Part shown: positions 13,266 to 25,539 of the stretch, piece by piece
How positions within the stretch are numbered: position 1 is the first letter of the stretch
How the letters are laid out: each line of letters begins with the position of its first letter
NCBI RefSeq assembly: GCF_048773025.1
Contig: NC_133545.1
Span: forward strand, 10,930,001 to 10,994,000
Direction of reading: 5' to 3'
Source: Camelus bactrianus
Lineage: Eukaryota > Chordata > Mammalia > Artiodactyla > Camelidae
Length of the DNA stretch: 64,000 nucleotides
Notes under the pieces: generated by a model
The model's database searches: none
The model's input: only the letters and a program-made list of their open reading frames with translations
Told to the model about the DNA's origin: nothing
Translations under genes and position numbers: made by a program

Positions 13266-13721
13266 GGTTGGCTACTGGCACAGAAATACAGTGCTGAGTC
13301 TCCTGGTTCAGAGGACTGGATTTCCAGGCTGCAGGGTGAGTTTCGGGGGCATTCTGCTGAGACTCGCTTCTTGACTAACTCGATTTGATCAAGAACTCGT
13401 TCGTTCTGAAAGGAAATTAGAAACTTCAACTCTTTTTTCTGGATCTGTTGATACCAATTAAAAAAAGTATGTCCTTTTGGGGGAACACAATCCATGTTTG
13501 CTGTCTGTCCTTTGCTTTACACCAAGTGTCCTGGAGTCTGGGGGACACTGGCATCTACAGAGCCTGTAAGACAAGGAAGCAGAAGCTATAGACAGAAAGG
13601 GAACCTGACAAGACTTGGGTCTGGGTCTTAGCAAACCCAGGACAAGATTTTTCTTTTATGCTTAGGACTCACCTGCTCCCAGAAGACAAAGGGCTACAGA
13701 GCAGAGGAACCAGGTGCCCAT
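13266..13721 (-). pseudogene. TRBV23: T-cell receptor beta variable pseudogene, TRBV23 subgroup
   Basis: TCR beta V segment with normal architecture but an in-frame stop. The leader exon is 13673-13721 (MGTWFLCSVALCLLGAG, donor GTGAGT). The V exon is 13266-13563 after an AG acceptor at 13564-13565. The frame reads GSVDASVPQTPGHLV, then TAA at 13517-13519, where relatives have a Lys codon (HLVK). After the stop it continues SKGQTANMDCVPPKGHTFFNWYQQ and ends [11 protein letters not shown]. The Cys, Trp and Cys anchors, the splice sites and the RSS are otherwise preserved. MDC.P.KGHTF.YWYQQ and SSEPGD are typical of human TRBV23-1, which is itself not functional. The single lesion suggests fairly recent inactivation, or an allele. 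Confidence 0.9.
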
Positions 13722-13779
13722 GGTGGAAACAATATAGCAAAAGGATGAGGTTTTGTAATCCCCATCAACAACCTTCTTG

Positions 13780-13787
13780 TGATGTCA
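13780..13787 (-). promoter_or_regulatory. CRE-like promoter element of TRBV23
   Basis: TGACATCA on the minus strand, about 60 bp upstream of the TRBV23 leader ATG. It is the same core as upstream of TRBV24. Confidence 0.6.
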
Positions 13788-13849
13788 TCACTTTGCAGAC
13801 TCAGTCATAATGAAATTTACCAATGTTTACATGTTTAATGGCTAAATAA

Positions 13850-14780
13850 ATTTCTTCTTTTGTGAGGTGCTTGTTTGTGTTTTTTATACATTTTTCTATT
13901 ATTGTTTTTCTCACTAATATATAGAAAAAATTATAGTAATTTGTAGGTGTCCTTTATAAATTCTATACACCGGCCTTTCTTGGACATATAAATGTAATAT
14001 ACATCTTGGACATATAAGTGTGGCTATGGATAGAAAACTAGTAATATCATCATATCTCACTATGGAGCTATTTGTTCACTCTTGCATAGTTCAGTTTGAT
14101 GGATTAAATATCTTAAATTTGATAGAGTCATTTCAGTCAATTTGTTCATTAGTTTCACGATTTTACTACGTTTATGCTTTGAACACAGCTGGAATTGATT
14201 TTGGCTGTTGTGAGGTAAGTGGCCAGTTTCATCTTTCTTCATACATACAGAACCAATAGTCCCACCCCCATTTGTTGAAAATCTATTCTGTGTCTTCTGT
14301 GGTACTATCTCTGTGTGTATGTGTACCTATATAAACAAATCCATGAGAAAACCCCACAGTTCCCATGCCACACTGTACCTTTATTTGTGTGGTTTTACAA
14401 TAACTCTCAACACTTGTTACAGTCCTCCCTCTTGTATCTTCTACTGTAAGAGTGTCCTGGCTACTCACTGCCCCTTGCAGCATCATATAAAGTTAGATTT
14501 AGCCTATCAAGTTCTATCGAAAACATATTGGGAGTTTGATTGAATTCTGTTAAGTATACAAATCAATTTGGAAAAATGGACATTTTAAACTTGTCAAATC
14601 TACCCAACCTGTAAATATAGGATGTCTTCACTTATTTAAGCCTTCTCTAATGGTGTTAATAAGGCCATATATATATTCTTCTTTTCGTGGAGGACTTTCA
14701 CTACTTTTGCTCAATTTATTCCCAAGTATGTATATTTGATATCTTTGTTTGATTTAATTTCCTAAATCTGTTTCTGATAT
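13850..14780 (-). repeat. L1 fragment, antisense, degraded
   Basis: Contains antisense L1 blocks such as AACACAGCTGGAATTGATTT and CCCACCCCCATTTGTTGAAA. An AT-rich simple stretch follows at 14820-14880. Confidence 0.6.
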
Positions 14781-16269
14781 ACAGGTGTTTATGTTTAGAA
14801 TATCATTCACATCTGTATATACATGTGAATAATATATATAGCTTTATATATGTATATATATATTTATATATCTATATCCCATGAAATATACCTGGTTGGG
14901 AACAGTATTTGTGTGTCTCATCACTCTCCTCTTTCCAACACCTTTTATTTCTTCCACATCCTCAGAGTCTCCTCTGGCATCAGCCATTGGTAGACAGACC
15001 CACACTCCTTTTACAGAGGCTTCCCGCTGCCTGCTTTGGTGGTTCATCAGAAGCTCAACTCTGCCTCATGTCTTTCTAAAGATGTCCTGAAGAAACTACA
15101 GTGTAAAATCTCTTACTGTCCAGAATAAGCTAATATATGACCGTTCCCTTATTCCTACAAGTTACCCAAGAAGTGTTTGTGGCTTTTTCTGCTTTGATCA
15201 CCTTTACTTTTTTCATTTTCTTATGAATATCAACGTTAGACAACCCAAAGCTCATACTTTCTCTTAATTTCCTTTTTTTTTTTTAAGATTTTATACCTTG
15301 ATCAATCCCTACATAGTCCATTTCTGCCTTCTTTTATCTCCTTAAAGAACCGCAATACCATAATCTATGTTTCCAAGTATTTTATCTCAACCGAAATCTG
15401 TATTTTGGGTGGACTTTTCTGGCCCCAAAGTTTAATTCTTGATGTGCTGAGTTCTACAGAACCTGTACCTCTAGCCAGGCTCTATTCACATCTGTATGTA
15501 CAACTGCCTACTTCCAATTTTTATCTTATTATCCAATAAATAATTCAAACTCTACTATCCAGATGGGAAATGCTACTGATAACATGGTCCCGTTTATTGA
15601 ACTCGTGCCTTTATAAGGAACCAAAGTCTTCTAGAGACCATTGAAAAATTGTGTTGATCGCCTGTCTGCTGATGACAACTGAGTATTTCTCTCACGTTTC
15701 AGTCCCATCTTTTGAGCATTAGCCCACAAGAGATTTCTATACTCACATCCATGAAACCAGAAAGTCACCTTGTTCCGAAACTTCATTCCATCAACTCTCT
15801 CAAATTTGTTCAGTTGGATAAAATTCACATCAGTTGATCATGTACTTTCTCATCTTTCAATTCTGCCAAGTGTGACTCTCTTTAATAGGAATGTTCTACA
15901 CGCAATGACATCCATCTGGTGAAGCTCACATTCTCTTAGCTTCATCTGATCCACCACCAGGCAGAACTGTCATATCTTCCCCAGAGCAACCAAAAAGCTT
16001 CTGATTGCAGTGTTATAGTGTATCATGTTGCGATATATGAAATTACAATGTATTAAATTATATTCAAATTGATAATTACTTTCTTACTAGACTAGTAGCT
16101 CCTTGGAGAACGACTCTGTTTTCTATTTAATTTTTTATCCTTTATATCTGGAAAAGTGGCAGGACACAGGAAAATGTCAAGGAAAAATATAAGTGAATGT
16201 ATAAGGAGCGATTAAAAGACCAGAGGCCCCAAAGTGCTGAAATGTATCCTCTGGGTCTATTCCCCTGTG

Positions 16270-16712
16270 TTTTTTTTTTAATTTTTTTTTGAAGTGTAGT
16301 TGATTTACAGTGTTAGTTTCAGGTGTACAGCAAAGTGATTCAGTTATACATATACATACATATGTGTATGTATAAATATAAATATGTATATTTTCTTTTC
16401 AGATTCTTTTCCACTATAGCTTATTACAAGAAATTGAATGTAGTTCCCTGTGCTATACAGTAGGTTCTTGTTTATTTTATATATAATAATGTGGTGTCTG
16501 TTAACCCTCAATCCCTAATTCATCCCTCCCCACCCTTTCCCCTTTGATAACCATAGTTTGCTTTCTACGTCTGTGAGTCTGTCTTTGGTTTGTAAATAGA
16601 ATTTGTATTTTTTTTTTTAGATTCCACATGTAAGTGATATCATATGATATTTGTCTTTCTCTGTGTGTCTTACTTCACTCAGTATGATCATCTCTAGGTC
16701 CATGAGTCATTG
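16270..16712 (-). repeat. L1 3' end, antisense
   Basis: A long match to the cetartiodactyl L1 tail: GTTAGTTTCAGGTGTACAGC, CCCTGTGCTATACAGTAGGT, and GTGATATCATATGATATTTG near the far end. It ends about 130 bp from the TRBV22 RSS. Confidence 0.8.
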
Positions 16713-16806
16713 ATTCAGAATGCAGAGTGCAGGGAAGGATGCTGAGCAGAGGGACATTTAAAACATTTTAGGTAGAGGCTGTAGTGGGGGCCGCAGGGCT
16801 GGAGCG

Positions 16807-16845
16807 GGTTTGTGCACCGGTGGGCGGTGGCCGTGTTCCACCGTG
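16807..16845 (-). other. 23-RSS of TRBV22
   Basis: Heptamer CACGGTG (16839-16845), one base off consensus at position 4, then a 23-bp spacer and nonamer GCACAAACC (16807-16815), which is strong. Confidence 0.82.
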
Positions 16846-17315
16846 GTGCGCTGCCAGAACAGACGTACAAGGCTGTTTGGTTGATGTGGGCCAGCTTCAC
16901 AGTGAGAGGAAACAGTCCTTTCTCCTCTCGAGAGACACTGTAGCCTTCAGATATGTCTCCTCTCTGAACATCCTTTTCAACCGTTGAGTAATAAATCAGC
17001 CTCAGACCTAGCCCCGGGTCCTGCGGGTACCAGTACATGGCATTGTATCTCAGACTCTGTTTGCACTCCAGGGTCACATCCCGTCCAGCTCCAGCAAGCA
17101 GGAATCTCCTCTGGTAGATTTCAGCATCTGTGGGTCCTGTACGGTAAAGATACAGAGGCTGGGGATAACGCCCAGAGGGGAGCCCGGCAATGTGGTGAGA
17201 AGAGAGTGCCGGAGTGAGGGTCTGCACATCCAGGGTAGAATTGTACTGAATGCGTGTTGGGCTCACCTGCTCCCAGGAGACAGAGGGCCATGTAGCACAG
17301 GGCCCAGCTGCACAT
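16846..17315 (-). CDS. TRBV22: T-cell receptor beta variable gene, TRBV22 subgroup, open frame
   Basis: TCR beta V segment. The leader exon is 17267-17315 (MCSWALCYMALCLLGAG, donor GTGAGC). The V exon is 16846-17136 after an AG acceptor at 17137-17138, joining in frame as GPTDAEIYQRRFLLAGAGR. Anchors: Cys in VTLEC, Trp in AMYWYPQDPG, Cys in ALYVCSGSA. The subgroup is assigned from DAEIYQ, GAGRDVTLE, the FR3 stretch VEKDVQRGDISEGY, and its position between TRBV23 and TRBV21. Human TRBV22-1 is a pseudogene, whereas this copy has no stop. Oddities are Pro after Trp-Tyr, where Arg or Gln is usual, and a one-base heptamer deviation. It also resembles TRBV19 in FR3 (SVSREEKGLFPLTV), so the two subgroups appear related. 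Confidence 0.85.
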
Positions 17316-17859
17316 GACAAGGGCTGGCTCTTTGTGAAGCTCCAGACACAGAGTCTGAGAGAGGCCAAGGGAAGGGGCTGGGATCTCGGGCTCCCCCTGG
17401 CTCAAGACGCAGAATTGGTCATTGCTATAAGGTGACTGTCACAGCTGATTTTGCAGATGAAGAAATAAGACTAAGAGAGATCAATACATTTGTATCGTCT
17501 CTTCTGCCTTATGGAGCGCTTTATATCCCTTCTAAATGGACAGGTGCCCACATGGTGAGAAGATTGAATCCCCCACTTCCTGGTCAGAGCCACACTCAGA
17601 GGGTCACGTGCCTGTGTACTTGCTGTGATGAAAACTAGGAAATACCTACAATTTTCAGTCTATTGCCTGCTCACCGACTGCTGTTCCCACCAATACTGTT
17701 AGTGGGGAAACTCCGAACACAAGAAGAGATTCAGATGTTGTGCTGTAAGATGGGGTCAGTGCTCTCCACCCTCTGCATTTATAATAAATAATTGACATAG
17801 AAGAGATGGAGTAGAGACGACTGCAGTCAATAGCAAAGATCCCTATACCCACCCTCCCC

Positions 17860-18075
17860 CAGTGGCGGCGGATTAGAGCGGGGAATTGGGAGGCAACCTG
17901 GGCTTGAGTCCTGGCCCTGCCGGTTAGCAGCTGTGTAACCCTGAGCAAGTCCTTTAACCTCCCTTGGATTTGATTTTCTCATCTGTAAAATGGGTAGAAT
18001 GAGCATCTACTTCGAAACTTGTGAATATCATATAAAGAATTTAGAGGGGTTCTTAACACAGAATAAGCACCGTCT
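17860..18075 (+). repeat. MIR SINE
   Basis: GCTGTGTAACCCTGAGCAAG followed by CTCATCTGTAAAATGGGTAG is the MIR core and 3' part. This is an ancient mammalian SINE. Confidence 0.8.
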
Positions 18076-18079
18076 TTGT

Positions 18080-20220
18080 GTTTGCTATGATTATTTTCTG
18101 GAGCTGTTATCTGATCCACAGGATTGAGGAAGTTAATACCATGTCAAGGAAATTCAGACATTTATTGACATAGGATTGTGCAAGATAGCAAAAATACTAT
18201 TCCCAGTGCTGAGCTGAAATGTATATACAGTGAGTATACATTCATTGCAGAATATCATTTATTCTTGAGAATCTTAGATAAACAAAAATGTGATCATAGA
18301 TTAATTATTTCTTATCAAATGTTATTTTGGTAGACAAATGTTTGCTTTATTTTTATTTCTGGGGTCATCTGTAAGAAAAGATACTTTAATGATGAAACTT
18401 GGTTGGAAACCGGTGGCTGACTGTTGCTGCCACCGTCTAGAATAAAGGCGTGTGTGAGACAGAGACAGAGACCAGAGAGGAAAAGGGGAAAGGAACTGAT
18501 AGATGATTTAGAATGGGAATCTTTAGAGAGTGTGGCCACAGGGTAGAACTCTGAGAAACAATGCCAGCTGGCAGCTCTCTTCCAACCAGTGGTCCCAGTC
18601 TTGAGGTTCTCAGTCTACAAAGTTGAGGACCGCATTCCTCACACTTGGACTCCTTTGGCATTTTGGTAAATCCTAGAAACCCCTTCTCAGAAAAAGTCTT
18701 TTAAACTCAAAATAGAACACGTAGTATTACAAAGGAAACCAATTATTTTGAAGTGCAGTTACCAAGACATTTTAAATAAAATGTATAATATATTAAATCA
18801 TAAACATTTTTAAAGTTCATTTAATAAAATATATCCTGGTGATTCTGAAAACTGCCATGATTTCCAAGCAGCAAGTGATGAGAGTAATGATATTTACTCT
18901 ATGTAATGTGATATGAAAATACCTGGGACTTCAATATCAACTGTAATGTGCACCAAATGGACTGATATGCAAATGTATTTATGCAAATATCTGCGATTTC
19001 TATTATTGATTTTGTCACAGGTTCTACTAACACTGCTGTGGTGTATTCACGACATCTATTATGAACTAAATGCTGTATTTTAGTTAGAGATTAATGAAAA
19101 TAAAGATACATTTTTTTCCAATCAAATTTATGGATTCCTGAATTCTATTATTGCACCCCTTGGAAGTCCATGGGTCCCAAGTTAAACATTTCTGCTTTAG
19201 AACAGAATGTTCTTTGTACTGAAATCCATGAACAAGAAGGATTAGGAAGTTGATGTATCCTCAAATATTTTGCCTCAGATTTGTTAAAGGTGCCCTGATT
19301 TAAAAAAAACTCTTTTTAGACTGATTTACAGACCTAAATTATGACAGTAACAGGACTTACTATGATTGTATTCTAGTCCTGGAAATGTGACTTACTATCT
19401 GTATGCATCTTTCTATACACCATCTTTACCGTCAGTTACTTTCACCATCCCTGTTGTCCATATCATCTTTGTTATTAAGATGTATGTGCGACTCTCGAGG
19501 GGCACTACTGGGATAGAAAGTGACAGGGACACGACGTGGCAGAGATACACTTGCGTGAAAGAATGAGGCTTGTGCTGAGAAACCCTGTAATCAGAAACAG
19601 CATCCCCCAAATGGAACAGTAAGAATATTGACAGAGACTATACATTAAAACCATCCCCTACAACGATGGTATGTGTGCTATTTCTGAGACACTTCAGATC
19701 CCAGTGAATAGTTATATGTGCACTATTCTTGTTGACAGAATTTTAGACAATTCTAGTGGATTCAAGATCTTCATTGCATTCATTGTTAAGGAGAGTCATG
19801 TTTCAGAGGTAGCTCGAGGAGTAAATAACGAAAAAGGTTATGTTGTTAAGCACTGTTTCCTGTATTGCAAAACATTTCACAGCCTCCACCCTTTCCATGC
19901 CTCTAATGCAATAATTTCATATCTGGAATGCTTGTATATTTTCAGAAATAACCATGAAAGGATAAACCAAAAATCAATAAAAAAAAAAAATGATTACCCA
20001 GAAAGGGAAGGAGGAAACAGGGTAGAAGAAAGAAGTCGAGCAAAGAGCAAGAATGACATTTTCATCCAAATATGTTGCTAACCATATTAAATACAAGCAC
20101 TCAAAATGACCCAGTCAAAATGAGGAGATTTTCAATCTGGATACTGAAAACTAATGGACAGCGGATTTATTCGATAGCAGAGTAAGGAGAAAGATGACTG
20201 TCTTGTAGGGCTAGAAACCT
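18080..20220. other. TRBV22-TRBV21 gap, no gene seen
   Basis: AT-rich sequence between the MIR and duplication unit A. No V-like motif, leader or RSS was found. Confidence 0.5.
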
Positions 20221-21411
20221 GATGAAATGGCCCACAAGAGGAACAAGAAGAGAACTCGCAGACTGACCAGCAGAGCTGTGACGCTGAAATTCATCTCTGT
20301 AAGTCATGTGCTTCACTGTCAAATAACTCCCTTCGGTACTCTTAACTCAAAGGTTTACTTTCATAAGGAAACAGTGAGACTTTTTAAGTGCACACTGCCA
20401 AAGTTCCATAACTTTTTCAACATGTTTGAATTGTCTATTTTACTTAAACACAGAGCAGTACTAACAGTTGGTCACACAGGTAGTGAGGCTGGTGGTGTGA
20501 CCCAGGTGTGGTTGCTGGTGAACACTTTTTCTGGAGAAGGTATTTTTCTGTAGATACTGAGGCTCAGCTATCAGCTGAGAAATGCAAAGACTAAAGTGAA
20601 GTGGACTAACGTGAATTCTTGGCAGAAAAGACTTTAAATAAATACATTCTTTATGAGTATTAAAATAAAATCATAATACATTTCTTAAAATCCAAAAAGT
20701 GCAAGACATGTATGATAAAAATACAAAGCAATGTTGAGAGATGTTAAAGACCTTGACAGAGCAGCATGAGGGCACTATTAGAGGAGAGGGAAATGTTCTG
20801 GGTCTTGATTGTCATGCTAGTTACATGAGTGTAAAAGCCTGCAAAAAGTATTGAAATATATACTTTAAAAATGGTGCATTTAATTGTGGGTATGTTATGC
20901 TTGAAGGTTGCTTGAAACCTCAGACAACCCCAGCGTTTGGGAGGGAGGGGGTTGCAGAGCGCCCTCAGCTGCTCTGGCAGAGACAGCTGTGAGAAGCAGT
21001 CATGAACCCAAAGGAGAGTCTGGGTCTGGATCATGAATTGTGCGGGGCCAGGGGATCAGGGTCCCCAGGAAAGAAAGTTCACTTGCCGATCATCGAGCTT
21101 CCCGAAGGTACAGCTTTGTGAGGGGAAAACCACACAGTTACATTTCTCATAGAGATTGTTAGAAACCCATCAGGCTCATACCCTGTGTCTTTCCTCTGCC
21201 TGACGCCCTGCATGCTGGGGCATCTGAGCCCCTTTACCGCTTCCTCCCCCTTCCCTGGCTTTCTGTGCCATCAGCTGTTCTAACATCCCTTTCTGCTCAC
21301 CCACAGTTGCCATGTACCAGCTTCTCCTTCTGGTTAATATCTTTCAAGTTGGGTTTCTGTTACTCCTTTTCCACCTCATACACCACTGATTTCCTGAGCT
21401 GGGAACATGAT

Positions 21412-21450
21412 GAGTTTGTGTGCTAAGAAGAGCCAGCGTTCAGCACTGTG
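21412..21450 (-). other. 23-RSS of TRBV21 copy A
   Basis: Heptamer CACAGTG (21444-21450), 23-bp spacer, nonamer CACAAACTC (21412-21420). It is identical in layout to copy B. Confidence 0.88.
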
Positions 21451-21907
21451 GATTCACTGCTGGCACAGAAGTACCGCGCTGAGTCCCCTGCCTGAGTGGA
21501 GTTGATTTCCAGGCTGCAGGGTGAGTTTTTGGGACATTTAGCTGAATATCACTGTTCAAATCCTGCTATCTTTTCCACAATGTCTTCATTCTGTAAGTAA
21601 ACCAAAAACTCGAACGCTTCTTCCAGCTTCTTACGATACCAGTAAACGAAAGTATGTCCTTTTATGGGGACACAGTCCATCTTTGCTCTGTGTTCCTTTC
21701 CTCTGACCAGATGTCCAGGACTCTGGGTGACCCCCGTGTCCACGGAGCCTGCGGGGGAAAGAGACAAAGTGGAGACAAAGCCCAGGAGGAGCCTGATTCT
21801 GCAGCCACAGGAGAAAGTCCTGGATCTGGAATCTGAGAAGTTCACAGCAGGAACTCACCTGCTCCCCAGAGCAAAAGGGCCACACAGCAGAGGAGACTGA
21901 AGCACAT
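21451..21907 (-). pseudogene. TRBV21: T-cell receptor beta variable pseudogene, TRBV21 subgroup, duplicate copy A
   Basis: This is the D-proximal copy of a duplicated TRBV21. The leader exon is 21859-21907 (MCFSLLCCVALLLWGAG, donor GTGAGT). The V exon is 21451-21748 after an AG acceptor at 21749-21750 and reads GSVDTGVTQSPGHLVRGKEH, with MDCVPIKGHTFVYWYRKKLEE. In FR3 the frame meets TGA at 21549-21551 (GFEQ then stop), where copy B has CGA (Arg). After that it continues FSAKCPKNSPC-like and ends ARYFCASSE. The leader, both splice sites and the RSS look normal. The subgroup rests on MDCVP.K.H..VYWYRKKLEE.FLVY.QN, as in human TRBV21-1. Whether all alleles carry the stop cannot be told from one sequence. 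Confidence 0.9.
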
Positions 21908-21981
21908 GGTTGGCTCAGGGGAAAAGCAGGGCAGGTGGCTTTTTGTCTAAGGCTCCTCATCCCCCATCAGCAACGTCCTTG

Positions 21982-21989
21982 TGACGTGG
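21982..21989 (-). promoter_or_regulatory. CRE-like promoter element of TRBV21 copy A
   Basis: CCACGTCA on the minus strand, about 75 bp upstream of the leader ATG, with a further GTGATGACAT about 25 bp beyond. Both motifs are also present upstream of copy B. Confidence 0.5.
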
Positions 21990-22099
21990 TCCCTTCCCAT
22001 GTCATCACAGTCCCGTGGAGAGGAAACTACCCATTTTATAGGCTGGAGGGCAGGGAAAGCTGGTGATGCAACTAGTGTGGCTTTCAAACTGCTTTTTAT

Positions 22100-24320
22100 T
22101 GCCTTTTTCCTGACTCTGCTTTTTCATTATTAAAAATAAATAAATAAAACCATTTACATCATTAATTTATTTGCTCTTAACTTGTCAATTTCCCTCCTCG
22201 CCTCCACTCTTGCTTCTCAGGCAATGAACCATACAGCTTGGTGTATGTCAATCATAACTTCTCCTGCACTTACAACTCAGATAGAATCTACTTTAAATTT
22301 TAAAAACTGCATGTTGAAGTATACAAAACAATATATGCGATGAGTATACAATGCGTCTAGGGAAACAACAAAATCAATGCTCTTGCTTGAAACCGTCAAT
22401 TTAGGAATCAGATGATCACTGAGAAATTTTCATCCACTCTGTTATTTTTCTAGATTTCATTGTTCTTTCTCTACCACGTCCAGGTAAGCATGACCCTGAA
22501 GTTTATATTTTCATTCCCTTGCTTTTCCTTACAGTTCTTGCACTTATGTAAGAATCTTTTTATACCTATTATTCAATGTTGTTTGTCTTTGAAATGTGTC
22601 TAAGGGAGTTCATTTTGCTCATACTGTTTTCTGTCATATTCTTTGTTTTCAACACTATGTCTATGATATTAATTCATGTTGTGGCATATGCTTTCAGAGA
22701 ATTCATTTTCACTAACATGTAGGCTTCCATTCTATTCCTTTGACAGATTTATTATTCATTCTCCAGTGAATGCACACGAGGATTTTCCCCTAGATTTTGG
22801 GGCTACTGCAAACAGGACAATCTTCTTGTACATTCCTTTAGATACCCTGGTGTAATATGTATCTATCCCTGAGATATAAAAATTGAGCCTTAGGGTCCCC
22901 ATGTCAACTTTACATAATTAGACAAAATGCTTTCTAAATTAAGACAAATACATAGTTCCATCAACAGGGCATGCGTGTTTTCTTGTGTTCCACCTCTGAG
23001 TCATTCACACTTAATATTCTTTTATTTGCCCATCTTCTAGTTTAAAATAGTACCTCGCTATAGTTGTAGTTTGCATTTTTATGATTGCTAAAGTTGTCCA
23101 ACTGTGTTTTTTATATTTATAGGCTACTGGTGTTTTGTGTACACGGTCCTTTGCCTCTGTATCTTTTGGTTGATTAGCTATTATTTACTCATGACAGTTC
23201 CTTATATATCCAGAATATATACTTATATATATAAAATATATAATAATATATATAACTTTGTTAGCTGTATATGCTGCCAATATATTTCCATTTGTGGCTT
23301 GAATTTACACTCTTTATGTTTTTTGGTGACATTCCTAATTTAGTAGATCTGTCATTCTTTTTTGAGAGGGCATCCATTCTTTAATTCTTCATAAGAAATG
23401 CTCCCATAGTGCAGTTTCATAAAGGTGTACTTCCATGTGATTTACCAAATAGTGAACAATTTAAGTGTTGTATTTAAGCATTTAATCCTTTCAGAATTTA
23501 TTTTTGCTTATACAGGGAGATATTGTTTAAAATTAGTCTTTCTGTGGATAACCACACATCCCAGAAGATCTTACTGTATATTGTGCCATTCCTCTGCATT
23601 CATGCCATGATGGTTCTCGCATATATTAAGTGCCTCTCTATGTTTGGTGCTATTTTAAATCTATTATTTTCCATTTGTCCATTTATTTATGCCTTTTTCA
23701 GTATCCTTAATTATAAAATAATTTGATGATACAAAGGGGGATTCACCTTACTTTGTAATTCAGTATTATCTGCCCTAATCTTCTCTCTCTTCTCCATTTA
23801 AATATCAGATTGGTTTTGTCAAATTTCATGAAAATATCTCTTGTAATTTTGATTAGTGCTGCATTCAACACATAGATGATAGTTCAGAAATTGGAATACA
23901 TTTCCTGTTGGTTTAAATTCTACATGACATGACATATATCTTCACTTAATTCAAATTTTTGAAATGCTGTTCTCTAAAATTTAATAATTTTCTGAATTAA
24001 AGTCTAACTCATCCTATGATATTTGTTTCTGTATTTTATACTGTATGTTACTCTTAATTGCTCTCTCCTTTTGAAAATATATATTTCACTGTTGCTAGTA
24101 TATGGAAATAAGTTGACTTTTCATATTATATGAAACTCAGTTAACTTATTAAATGATATGATAAGTAATGCAATGCTTCTTTACATTCCTTTGCGTCTTC
24201 TGTATTTGTCATCTGTCTATAATCACTGACTTTCCCTTTTCTCATTTCACACTTTGTCTTGTTTTGTTAGCTGGGATTTCAGCACAATGCTGAACAGAAA
24301 TGGTGGTGGCGTTCTTCTGC
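22100..24320 (-). repeat. L1 tract in duplication unit A, antisense
   Basis: Antisense L1 3' UTR and ORF2 text (GGGGCTACTGCAAACAGGAC, then AATGCTGAACAGAAATGGTG). Collinear with 28.4-30.7 kb but visibly diverged from it. Confidence 0.65.
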
Positions 24321-24464
24321 TCATTTATCAATTACGTGTGACCAGGACAACTAGAAGTACAGGATATGTGCTACTCACAATGGGGGTTAAAAGGATAAGA
24401 TTAGATCCTGGGTATTTCAAGGAACTATTGGCATCCCAGGATGTTTGCAAATCATTCACCCAGA

Positions 24465-25454
24465 TGCTACTGAACCTGGTTCATCTCAGCTGACCAACAA
24501 GAAGCCAAAACGCTGAGGTGTGCAGCAGAGAAAAGATTTATCTCTAAGGCAGCCAAGCGAGGTGATGCGAGAACAGAACTCAGATCCACCTCCCTGAAAG
24601 CAAGAGGCGCAGGGTATGCATGTGATAAAGAATAAAGAAGTAAATCTGCCTTAGGTGTGGGGAGCGTGGAGATCTTGAGGAGAGGTGATTTGAAAAAGAT
24701 GTGGTAACTCTCATCCTGCGCAGGCATAACTGAGCTAGAAGCCCCGCAGAGTCATAAGGGAAGACTCTGAGCAGGATTCGAGGGTCGAGGTTTTGGTCCC
24801 CTGATTTTGCACACCCAGGTCGAGGGTCCATGGTTCTAACCAGTCTTAACAATCTGACATCCAACTAGACACAGCTTACTCTGGCTCCTCCCAGCTGGAT
24901 GTAGCTGACTCCAGGTTCCAGAAAAATACCTCAAACAAACATGTTGTTTAGATTTACTTGAAGCTTGGAGAACACGCAAGTCTTAAAAAGACCTTGATTC
25001 GAGAAGGCATGCGAAATGGATTTGACTAATCGTTACCCAGGGTTCCATAGCCGGGACCTGAAGTATGTCACTTGAGTTCCCTGAAGTATCTGAGGACTTC
25101 CCACCTCAGGTGAGGGGAGGTCTGTGCTTGCTCTTTAAGCTCCAAAAGTGTTTTTACAGAAAGACCCACATCCCCTCCTAGTGGCCAAAGTTCCAAATGG
25201 TCTTTCCCCTTGGTCCTTCTCAGCCATCTGGCTGTGGTAATCCTCTCCATGAGCCTAATGAAGCCCAGCTCATCTTTAGCAGGACGTTGTAAACATGACT
25301 TGCTCTAAAGCGCTGCTCTGTGATTCTACCAGATCTCCCTGTGTCACAGAGAGTAATAAGTGGGTTCACACGATACCCTGCCCGAGCCCGGCTAACATGG
25401 CCAGAGACGCCAGATCCCTTCAAAGAGTTTTCCCATGAGTCTGAAACTGTAACA
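24465..25454. repeat. LTR-like repeat, copy 1 (in TRBV21 duplication unit A)
   Basis: It starts TGCTACTGAAC and ends near GTAACA, an inverted-end pattern like an LTR. It is related to the sequences at 30.85 and 47.72 kb (shared GGCAGCC-AG-GAG, AAGGAATAAAGAAG-type and CATCTTATT-like blocks). Retroviral LTR-type fossil; family not recognised. It shares its place with copy 2 because both lie in the duplicated unit. Confidence 0.5.
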
Positions 25455-25539
25455 GAACCATAGAGACAGAAGGTAATGGTTGCTGAGGCTTTTTTTGGCT
25501 TTTAGAAAGAAGACTTACGAGCTTCTGCTGCTTATGAAC

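Larger units (their letters stand above)
20226..25454. repeat. Tandem duplication unit A (TRBV21 copy A)
   Basis: Collinear with 26.50-32.24 kb. Matching landmarks are the opening GGCCCAC-GAGGAACAAGAAG block (20.23 vs 26.50 kb), CTAACAGTTGGTCACACAGG (20.46 vs 26.70 kb), the TRBV21 gene, the L1 tract (22.1-24.3 vs 28.4-30.6 kb) and the LTR-like repeat. Ends are approximate. Confidence 0.8.
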
